A stretch of DNA of 11,683 nucleotides from Crocinitomicaceae bacterium. GTDB lineage: Bacteria; Bacteroidota; Bacteroidia; Flavobacteriales_D; Crocinitomicaceae. Location: the NCBI GenBank assembly GCA_023264075.1, contig JALQTG010000087.1, positions 1 through 11,683 of the forward strand, in the 5' to 3' direction. The notes beneath the pieces were generated by a model that was given only the letters and a program-made list of their open reading frames with translations, was not told the DNA's origin and searched no databases. The translations under genes and the position numbers were made by a program. Below, piece by piece: positions 6,492 through 11,683 of the stretch; positions within the stretch are counted from its first letter, which is position 1, and every line of letters begins with the position of its first letter.

Positions 6492-7166
6492 ATGAAAAGA
6501 GTACTATCCATCATAGCGATTTTCCTCGTGGTTCTGTCTTGTAAGCGAGATCAACAATCTGTACATTTTGGTTACGGCTATTTTGGATTAGAACAAGGTG
6601 TGTTTGTAGAATACGATGTGATGGAAATTTTCCATGACGAAGACTTAGTTCCAGCACATGACACAATAAGATACACCCTAAAAACCGTGATTGGTGAACC
6701 CGTAGAAGACAATCAAGGCAGAATGGCCAACAAAGTATTCCGTTATAAATACGACGCCATCACTGGAGAACTCTTAGACCAACGTGTTTGGACAGCAATT
6801 ATTTCAGAAGGGCGTGGAGAGCAAACTGAAGAAAACCAGCGCATAATTCGTTTAGTATTCGCTGTTACCAATGATAAAGAATGGGACATCAATGCTTTTA
6901 ATACGAACGATGAACAAACCGCTTATTATTTTGACCTGAACAAAGAAAAAACATTTAATGGGTTCACATTTGATTCAACAGTAGTTGTAGAGTATGAAGA
7001 CTTCTTTTCACTTGTCGACTATGATCGAAAATACGACACATATGCAAATCACGTAGGTCTTGTTCAACGTGTAGACAAGGAGTTGACCATCGCTAATTTT
7101 GATACGCTCAATATCAAAAAGGGCACAGAAACCCATTACTCCTTAAGAAATTACGGGATAGAATAA
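6492..7166 (+). CDS. Conserved lipoprotein of unknown function
   Basis: 224 residues. The N-terminus MKRVLSIIAIFLVVLSC is a lipoprotein signal with lipobox VLSC and lipidated C17. The mature part opens KRDQQS and then shows a pattern I associate with an uncharacterised Bacteroidota lipoprotein family: YFGLEQGVFVEYDVMEI (30-46), HDTIRYTLKTVIGEPVEDNQGR (56-77, shown here as a region only), and near the C-terminus HVGLVQRVDKEL (187-198). It is acidic, rich in predicted beta strands and has no membrane helix after the signal. The position +2/+3 basic residues and a nearby aspartate resemble, weakly, the surface-export signal described for Capnocytophaga lipoproteins; outer-membrane localisation is likely, surface exposure is a guess. 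It follows the GT2/HAD/MORN genes by 81 bases on the same strand, with its own candidate promoter. No function is proposed. Confidence 0.87.
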   Translation: MKRVLSIIAIFLVVLSCKRDQQSVHFGYGYFGLEQGVFVEYDVMEIFHDEDLVPAHDTIRYTLKTVIGEPVEDNQGRMANKVFRYKYDAITGELLDQRVWTAIISEGRGEQTEENQRIIRLVFAVTNDKEWDINAFNTNDEQTAYYFDLNKEKTFNGFTFDSTVVVEYEDFFSLVDYDRKYDTYANHVGLVQRVDKELTIANFDTLNIKKGTETHYSLRNYGIE

Positions 7167-7181
7167 CTATTTGAAAAATAG
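7167..7181 (+). repeat. Small inverted repeat immediately after the lipoprotein stop
   Basis: CTATTT (7167-7172) pairs with AAATAG (7176-7181) over a three-base GAA loop and is followed by ATTTTTA. It is a weak AT-only hairpin that may help the stronger terminator just downstream. Confidence 0.3.
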
Positions 7182-7197
7182 ATTTTTAAAACCCATC

Positions 7198-7223
7198 AAC
7201 TTAATAGATTGTTTAAGTTTTTT
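7198..7223 (+). terminator. Intrinsic terminator of the lipoprotein gene
   Basis: AACTTAA (7198-7204) pairs with TTAAGTT (7213-7219) around an eight-base loop, and the T-run 7218-7223 follows directly. It lies between the lipoprotein stop (7164-7166) and the stop of the convergent lipocalin-like gene (7232-7234). It is AT-rich but correctly placed. For the opposite strand the hairpin is not followed by a clean T-run. Confidence 0.6.
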
Positions 7224-7231
7224 ATTAAAGA

Positions 7232-7612
7232 TTACTTTATTTTTTCGAAGAAAATCGTGTAGGCATTTTTAAGTAGAATCATTTCCCGCTTATTCAATTT
7301 TACAATCGAATATTCTCCATCATCTTTATTCCCTTCTGCTGTATTCAAAGTCAATATCAAGTTCGTGTCATCCAAGGTCCATGTGCCATTTTTACTTGGA
7401 GCATCCCCGATCGAACCTCCTTGAATCGTTCCATCCTCGTCAAACTGTAAAAACTTCTCTCGATTTTCTTTAGGCGATTTATTCTTTTTCTGCACCTTAT
7501 ATATTTCCCAAGTTCCGATGAGGTGTTTCACTTTCGGCTTGGAAATAAAACTCAATGCAAAAGCACAAGCGACCAACAACAAAAGACTTATTCTTACACG
7601 ATTTTGTTTCAT
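7232..7612 (-). CDS. Small exported lipocalin-like protein
   Basis: 126 residues. The N-terminus MKQNRVRISLLLLVACAFAL is an export signal; LVAC at 13-16 fits a lipobox, but the residues after C16 stay hydrophobic, so either lipidation or a type I signal is possible. The rest matches the small lipocalin-like domain common in Bacteroidota: KHLIGTWEIYKV (29-40), a glycine turn FDEDGTIQGG (57-66), NGTWTLDDTNLILTLN (75-90) and the closing strands EYSIVKLNKREMILLK (100-115). The order 'GTW…F-x-DG…GTW-x-L…L-x-L' is the usual signature. These proteins form a short beta barrel and may bind small hydrophobic ligands, but ligands are unknown. It is a single gene, transcribed divergently from the family-4 glycosyltransferase and convergent with the lipoprotein. 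Confidence 0.82.
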   Translation of the reverse strand: MKQNRVRISLLLLVACAFALSFISKPKVKHLIGTWEIYKVQKKNKSPKENREKFLQFDEDGTIQGGSIGDAPSKNGTWTLDDTNLILTLNTAEGNKDDGEYSIVKLNKREMILLKNAYTIFFEKIK

Positions 7613-7632
7613 ACCTTCAACGAATTACACAA

Positions 7633-7640
7633 CAAAAATA
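7633..7640 (-). promoter_or_regulatory. -7 promoter element of the lipocalin-like gene
   Basis: On the minus strand TATTTTTG is a full match to TAnnTTTG, 20 bases before the ATG at 7612-7610. The octamer and its immediate flanks are identical to the element at 3993-4000. No clear -33 TTG is present. Confidence 0.5.
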
Positions 7641-7725
7641 ACGAAATTTACTCCATCCGATAAAAGCGTGCACCTTACTTCGTCGTGTTTGCTCCAAAAA
7701 CAATCGCATCTTTCGTTCTTTTACC

Positions 7726-7733
7726 TATATTCG
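7726..7733 (+). promoter_or_regulatory. -7 promoter element directly before the GT4 gene
   Basis: TATATTCG matches TAnnTTTG at all but one defined position and is followed by six bases (TAGTCT) and then the ATG at 7740. The expected transcription start is within about three bases of the start codon. The octamer is identical to the one before aconitase (2747-2740). No -33 TTG is found at normal spacing. Confidence 0.45.
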
Positions 7734-7739
7734 TAGTCT

Positions 7740-8846
7740 ATGAAAATTGCTTTTCTATCAACGTTTTATCCCTTTCGTGGAGGGATAGCCCAATTCAATG
7801 CCGCACTTTACCGTGCATTGGAAAAACAGCACAAAGTAAAAGCATTTAATTTTTCACTGCAATATCCTTCCCTTCTCTTTCCGGGAAAAACGCAACTTGT
7901 CAGCCCTGAAGACAATGCAGATGCCATACCTTCCGAGCGCACATTAAACTCTATATCTCCGCGCTCATTTCGGAAGACGGCAAAAGCCATTGAGCACTTT
8001 CAACCAGATGTATTGATTATCGGTTATTGGATGCCCTTCATGGCGCCCTCGCTCGGTTATGTAGCGAAACGACTGGCAAAAAAATGTAAAGTTGTTTCAA
8101 TTGTTCACAATGCCATACCGCACGAAAAAAGTCGGTTAGATAAAGTCCTATCACATTACTTTTTCCAGCGTAGCAATCGCTTTGTAGCGTTGTCAGAATC
8201 TGTCCGTAAGGATATTCTTAAGAACTATCCAACAGTAAAGGTTCAGACCATATTACATCCCTCCTATGACCATTTTGGAAGTTTGATTCGTCGAGAAGCA
8301 GCGTTGAATCAACTTCAATTAGATCCTTCAAATCAGTACTTACTCTTTTTCGGGCTTATTCGAGATTATAAAGGCCTTGACACGCTGCTTCAAGCTCTTG
8401 CACTCTTAGCACCGGATATTCATCTTCTCATTGCAGGTGAAGTCTATGGTTCATTCACACTTTATCAACGCATCATTCAAGACCATCAACTCGAAACTCG
8501 CGTACATCAATTCAATGCTTACATACCAGATCACGAAGTTCATCTTTACTTTTCCGCTGCAGCATGTTGCGTTCTTCCCTATAAAAGTGCAACTCAAAGC
8601 GGTATTACGGCCATCGCGCATCACTTTAATATCCCCGTCGTAGCGAGCAATGTCGGTGGTTTATCTGAGTTTATTCAACACGATAAAAACGGATACCTTG
8701 TTACAAATTGCACTCCTAAAAAATTAGCCCAAACGCTCAACACAGGATTTACAACTGGTGCATTTGAGCAATTTAGTGTCGCATTAAGTCAACAGCAGCA
8801 TGCCACATGGGAAGATTTCGCCCATGAGTTACTCGCGTTTATCTAG
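7740..8846 (+). CDS. Family 4 glycosyltransferase (GT-B fold)
   Basis: 368-residue retaining GT-B glycosyltransferase, cytoplasmic, probably acting in surface polysaccharide or glycolipid synthesis. The N-terminal domain opens MKIAFLSTFYPFRGGIAQF, with the acceptor-side glycine loop at 13-15, and has IVHNAIPHE at 121-129. The C-terminal domain begins around 200 with LLFFGLIRDYKGLDTLL (201-217), the usual nucleotide-sugar-binding strand and KG-x-D helix, followed by LLIAGEVYG (229-237) and the IPVVASNVGGLSEFI stretch (298-312). The classical E-x7-E pair before this stretch is absent: the aligned positions are A284 and I292 within SATQSGITAIAHH. Other Bacteroidota GT4 proteins with an 'ATQSG' motif share this, as far as I recall, so it need not mean loss of activity. 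It stands alone: the lipocalin-like gene is divergent and the next gene has its own promoter. Confidence 0.92.
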   Translation: MKIAFLSTFYPFRGGIAQFNAALYRALEKQHKVKAFNFSLQYPSLLFPGKTQLVSPEDNADAIPSERTLNSISPRSFRKTAKAIEHFQPDVLIIGYWMPFMAPSLGYVAKRLAKKCKVVSIVHNAIPHEKSRLDKVLSHYFFQRSNRFVALSESVRKDILKNYPTVKVQTILHPSYDHFGSLIRREAALNQLQLDPSNQYLLFFGLIRDYKGLDTLLQALALLAPDIHLLIAGEVYGSFTLYQRIIQDHQLETRVHQFNAYIPDHEVHLYFSAAACCVLPYKSATQSGITAIAHHFNIPVVASNVGGLSEFIQHDKNGYLVTNCTPKKLAQTLNTGFTTGAFEQFSVALSQQQHATWEDFAHELLAFI

Positions 8847-8866
8847 CAAATCCTTAACGATATTAT

Positions 8867-8895
8867 GTTTCGTTTTGAAATATTCATTCCGAAAC
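8867..8895. repeat. Two-part inverted repeat between GT4 and the barrel gene
   Basis: GTTTCG (8867-8872) pairs with CGAAAC (8890-8895), and inside it TGAA pairs with TTCA around an ATA loop, separated from the outer stem by a 3x3 internal loop. It starts 20 bases after the GT4 stop. The downstream sequence is pyrimidine-rich but has no clean T-run, so it may be a weak terminator for the GT4 gene or a regulatory site for the barrel/waaA unit. Confidence 0.4.
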
Positions 8896-8928
8896 CCAAT
8901 ACTTTATTCTTCCTTTCGTTAATGTTTA

Positions 8929-8936
8929 TAAATTTG
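8929..8936 (+). promoter_or_regulatory. -7 promoter element directly before the barrel/waaA unit
   Basis: TAAATTTG is a full match to TAnnTTTG, followed by only five bases (TAGGC) before the ATG at 8942. The predicted transcript starts at or within about two bases of the start codon. No -33 TTG is visible at usual spacing. Confidence 0.5.
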
Positions 8937-8941
8937 TAGGC

Positions 8942-9703
8942 ATGTGGAGATTTACAATTGCATTGATGGTTTGTGTTTTTTTGTCGCTACTCAGTAGTGC
9001 ACAACGTGATGTAACCAAAGGAATCATTGGAACGCCTTATGTCGGGGTACATTTCGGAATGAATATTCCTGGCGGTGCCTTTGCGGAGCGCTATGGATTC
9101 ACCAGTAACTTAGGCGGGGTAGCTGGATACAAAACCAAGAAGAACTGGATTTATGCAGCTGACGGAAACTTTATCTTCGGAAACAAAATACATATCGAAG
9201 GCTTACTAGATAATTTAAGAGATGAGGCAGGAACCATTACGAATTCATCTGGCTCACCTGCTGAAATCCTATTTTTCGTTCGTGGATTCAATATAAACGC
9301 GATGGTTGGAAAAGTAATTCCAATATGGAGTCCAAACGACAACTCTGGACTTATGATTCAGCTCGGGGCAGGTTATCTATGGCATCGTTTACGCATTGAG
9401 TCGCAACAAGATGAAGTGCCACAAATCGAGGAAGAAAATTTAAAAGGTTATGATCGATTAACAATTGGTTTCAACACGACGCAATTCATTGGCTACAATT
9501 TCATGGCAAATCAAGGTGTTTACAATTTCTATGGTGGTTTTTATTTCCAACAAGGATTCACGCAAGATCAGCGCGATATATTTTGGGATAAGCCCAATGA
9601 ATTTGTTTCAAAAGACATACGTATTGAGTATCAATTCGGCTTCAAGGTAGGTTGGCTAGTTCCTGTTTATAAGCGTCAACCTAAAGAATTCTATTTCGAC
9701 TAA
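8942..9703 (+). CDS. Outer-membrane beta-barrel protein of unknown function
   Basis: 253 residues with a signal peptide (MWRFTIALMVCVFLSLLSSA, cleavage near A20/Q21). The mature protein shows repeated alternating strands with aromatic ends and glycines: YVGVHFGMNIPGG (33-45), NLGGVAGYKTKKNWIYAADGNFIF region (56-80), GLMIQLGAGYLWHRLRI (135-152 region), NFYGGFYFQQGF and a final FGFKVGWLVPVY. This is typical of eight- to ten-strand porin-like 'outer membrane beta-barrel' proteins of Bacteroidota; it ends in FYFD, a charged residue after the aromatic pair. No plug, TonB box or enzymatic motif is seen. ATG 8942 is the only start that leaves a complete signal peptide. Its stop TAA overlaps the waaA ATG by one base, so it is co-transcribed and probably co-translated with Kdo transferase, suggesting an envelope or LPS-related role. 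That role is inference only. Confidence 0.82.
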   Translation: MWRFTIALMVCVFLSLLSSAQRDVTKGIIGTPYVGVHFGMNIPGGAFAERYGFTSNLGGVAGYKTKKNWIYAADGNFIFGNKIHIEGLLDNLRDEAGTITNSSGSPAEILFFVRGFNINAMVGKVIPIWSPNDNSGLMIQLGAGYLWHRLRIESQQDEVPQIEEENLKGYDRLTIGFNTTQFIGYNFMANQGVYNFYGGFYFQQGFTQDQRDIFWDKPNEFVSKDIRIEYQFGFKVGWLVPVYKRQPKEFYFD

Positions 9704-10926
9704 TGCTAGTTTACAATCTTTCCATTCATATTTACGGTTTGGCTGTTCGAATAGCTGCGCTATTCATTCCTAAAGCAGGACAATGGGTAGAGGGTAGAAA
9801 ACACTTCTCTAAAGATCTTCCAGTTGTAGAACAAGAACACGTCATTTGGTTTCACTGTGCGTCACTAGGAGAATTTGAACAAGGGAGGCCTATAATTGAA
9901 TCTTGGAAAAAGAAACATCCAGATCATTTTATACTGCTTACATTTTTTAGTCCTTCAGGGTATGAGGTCAGAAAGAATTATGAGTTCGCCGACCATTGTT
10001 GCTATCTGCCATTGGATACGCCTTCGAATGCCCGAAAATTCATTGCACACTTTCAACCCAAAATCGCCTTTTTTGTAAAGTATGAGTTTTGGTTAAACTA
10101 TATTGAAAATGCACAAAAGGCAAATTGCAAACTCTATTCGATTAGCACTTTACTCAATCCAAACCATCGTTTTTTCAAATGGTACGGAGGTATATTCCGC
10201 AAAGGACTTACTCACTTCCGGCACTTCTTTGTTCAAGACGAGCAAACTAAGCATTTATTAACCGCAATTGGTATAGATTCAGTTACCCGCGTTGGAGATA
10301 CGCGTTACGACCGCGTGAATGACCGTGTAAAAGAGCAAAACATCAATGAATACCTCAAAAATTGGATAGCACCTGAAGACAAGGTTTTGGTGGTCGGAAG
10401 CTCATGGAAAGAAGATGAAGAGATATTGATTCCCTACATCAATGGAAATAATCACTTTGATAAAGTAATTTTTGCTCCACATGAAGTGAATGAAACCAAT
10501 GTGAATCGCATCCTATCGGAGCTTCAAGTAACTGTCGAAACCTACACGCACATTCAGCAATCAGGACGTATTAATGAAACTACTCAAGTGGTAATCCTCA
10601 ATTGTATCGGCGTGTTGGCTGACGCTTATCAATATGGAACGATAGCTTACGTAGGTGGAGCATTTAAAACAGGGCTACATAACATATTGGAGCCAGCTAC
10701 TTTCGGCCTTCCTGTTTTTTTCGGCCCACATTACGCGAAGTTTCCAGAAGCGATTATGTTTATTTCTGCTGGAATCGGAACTGCTGTGCAAAGTATGGAC
10801 GAACTCCGTTACGCTATGCAGACTCAACTTGGTGAACTTGAACAATTACAGCCCCGCGTAAAAGCATTCGTCGCCTCTCAAATTGGAGCGCGCGAACTCA
10901 TCATGCAGTGGTTCGAAAAGAATTAA
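9703..10926 (+). CDS. waaA: 3-deoxy-D-manno-octulosonic acid (Kdo) transferase
   Basis: 407-residue GT-B enzyme (family GT30) that adds Kdo from CMP-Kdo to the lipid A precursor at the cytoplasmic face of the inner membrane. An N-terminal hydrophobic helix (about 4-22) anchors it. Motifs: WFHCASLGEFEQGRP (49-63) with E57 at the position of the catalytic base, VKYEFWLNYI (125-134), VGDTRYDRV (197-205), VGSSWKEDEEIL (231-242), APHE (258-261), and the CMP-Kdo-binding region GGAFKTGLHNILEPATFG (318-335) with the HNILE pentapeptide at 326-330. Length is slightly below the roughly 425 of the E. coli enzyme. ATG 9703 lies in the overlap TAATG with the barrel gene and gives a normal N-terminus. The stop TAA at 10924-10926 shares three bases with the stop codon of the convergent Bax inhibitor-1 gene. 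Whether it adds one or two Kdo units cannot be read here. Confidence 0.96.
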   Translation: MLVYNLSIHIYGLAVRIAALFIPKAGQWVEGRKHFSKDLPVVEQEHVIWFHCASLGEFEQGRPIIESWKKKHPDHFILLTFFSPSGYEVRKNYEFADHCCYLPLDTPSNARKFIAHFQPKIAFFVKYEFWLNYIENAQKANCKLYSISTLLNPNHRFFKWYGGIFRKGLTHFRHFFVQDEQTKHLLTAIGIDSVTRVGDTRYDRVNDRVKEQNINEYLKNWIAPEDKVLVVGSSWKEDEEILIPYINGNNHFDKVIFAPHEVNETNVNRILSELQVTVETYTHIQQSGRINETTQVVILNCIGVLADAYQYGTIAYVGGAFKTGLHNILEPATFGLPVFFGPHYAKFPEAIMFISAGIGTAVQSMDELRYAMQTQLGELEQLQPRVKAFVASQIGARELIMQWFEKN

Positions 10927-11654
10927 TCTCTACCGCCAAGTAAGTTAAGTAAGGACATAAACAAATTGATAAACAAGATGTAAAGTGTCAACCCTCCAAT
11001 GATCGTTAACTTACGCTTATCTTCCCCGCTAATTGATGCATCCGATGCGAGCGCTTTCAATCGCTGCATTTCCCAAGCTGTCAAACCTGTGAAGACAAAA
11101 ACTCCGATAACAGAAATGGCAAACGACAGCATTGAGCTACCTAAGAACATATTAACGATAGCTGCAATGAATATTCCAATAAACGCCATATACAAAAGGC
11201 TACCCATTTTAGATAAATCAACTGACGTGGTATAGCCCAAAATAGCCATAGCAGCAAAAGCTCCGGCTGCAATGAAAAATGTAGATACTAAGCTCCCAAT
11301 GCTGTATACTAAAAAGATAGAGGACAAAGCAGCTCCAATCAAAATTGAATATAAAAGAAACATTCCCATTAGCGCGCTAAAAGACAACTTATGAAAACGA
11401 GCTTGCATCCACAAAGCGAGACCTACCGGAGCAAAAACTACAACGTAGAAAATAGGTGAAATAGAAGCTGATCCGGTAACATAATCGATATTATAAAACC
11501 AGTCGTAAATCAATCCAGACTCCGCAATATACCAGGACACTACTCCCGAAACGATTAATGCTAGGAACATGTATGAATACACATTACTAAAAAACTGCTT
11601 CAACACAACAGACTGAGACAATTGCTCTTGCTTGTTATTAATTAAATCTTCCAT
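10923..11654 (-). CDS. Bax inhibitor-1/YccA family membrane protein, with both pH-sensor aspartates apparently replaced
   Basis: 243 residues with a short hydrophilic N-terminus and seven predicted membrane helices (about 27-47, 66-84, 90-115, 120-141, 151-171, 175-194, 217-238). Overall shape and the C-terminal IIGGLTLYILFINLFMSLLNLLGGRD region match the bacterial BI-1 (TMBIM) family, inner-membrane proteins linked to cation leak (YetJ) or FtsH modulation (YccA). Two usually conserved aspartates differ: the common GLTAYDTQKI region reads GLTAWEMQRL (E195), and the common LYLDFIN reads LYILFIN (L227). In YetJ these two aspartates form the pH-sensitive pair that controls calcium leak, so channel behaviour may be changed. 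The start MEDLINNKQEQLSQ is the usual type, 29 bases inside the window edge; promoter sequence is not visible. It is convergent with waaA, with stop codons overlapping by three bases. Confidence 0.93.
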   Translation of the reverse strand: MEDLINNKQEQLSQSVVLKQFFSNVYSYMFLALIVSGVVSWYIAESGLIYDWFYNIDYVTGSASISPIFYVVVFAPVGLALWMQARFHKLSFSALMGMFLLYSILIGAALSSIFLVYSIGSLVSTFFIAAGAFAAMAILGYTTSVDLSKMGSLLYMAFIGIFIAAIVNMFLGSSMLSFAISVIGVFVFTGLTAWEMQRLKALASDASISGEDKRKLTIIGGLTLYILFINLFMSLLNLLGGRD

Positions 11655-11683
11655 GATCTTTTATTTACTTATTTATTGATTAA

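Noticed and set aside
10999..11235. 78-codon ORF opposite to the BI-1 gene
   Set aside because: Antisense shadow of a membrane protein gene, with no recognisable features.
1..11683. Mobile elements, CRISPR arrays, tRNA/rRNA genes, riboswitches
   Set aside because: I saw no transposase or integrase motifs, no regularly spaced direct repeats, no tRNA-like cloverleaf and no long structured leader; the longest intergenic gap is about 200 bases.

Overview
The window looks like ordinary chromosomal DNA of a member of the Bacteroidota, most likely order Flavobacteriales (the Crocinitomicaceae/Fluviicola area is a guess). The reasons are: AT-rich sequence; no Shine-Dalgarno sequences in front of genes, but repeated matches to the Bacteroidota -7 promoter element TAnnTTTG; a mitochondrial-type aconitase of 755 residues; a small protein resembling the Lacal_2735 family; exported proteins with MORN-type and lipocalin-like domains; and a single-membrane-helix Kdo transferase. 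I see no transposase, integrase, phage gene, CRISPR array, tRNA or rRNA.

Layout. (1) 2-316: 3' end of an L-2-hydroxyglutarate oxidase gene (plus strand), facing an aconitase gene (437-2704, minus); a perfect 15-bp hairpin between them can terminate both. (2) 2907-3973, minus strand: an apparent three-gene unit with an all-alpha NTP pyrophosphohydrolase, a Nudix hydrolase (coupled by a TAGTG overlap) and a 57-residue small protein that is easy to miss. (3) 4142-6410, plus: a membrane-anchored family-2 glycosyltransferase, a GmhB-like HAD phosphatase without the zinc-site cysteines, and a secreted MORN-repeat protein; then a lipoprotein gene (6492-7166) with its own promoter. (4) 7232-7612, minus: small lipocalin-like exported protein. 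(5) 7740-8846, plus: family-4 glycosyltransferase. (6) 8942-10926, plus: outer-membrane beta-barrel protein overlapping by one base with waaA (Kdo transferase). (7) 10923-11654, minus: a Bax inhibitor-1 family membrane protein whose stop codon overlaps that of waaA.

How it fits together. The left part is central metabolism and metabolite/nucleotide repair: 2-hydroxyglutarate recycling, the TCA cycle and nucleotide-pool cleaning. The right part is cell-envelope work: polyprenyl-type and GT-B glycosyltransferases, a sugar-phosphate-type phosphatase, Kdo addition to lipid A, an outer-membrane barrel, lipoproteins and exported proteins.

No wholly new system is evident. The points most worth a second look are three envelope transcription units whose -7 box sits only 5-6 bases before the ATG (predicted leaderless or nearly leaderless mRNAs), a Bax inhibitor-1 homologue apparently lacking both aspartates of the pH-sensing pair, a zinc-less GmhB-like phosphatase next to a glycosyltransferase, and the coupled barrel/waaA pair.
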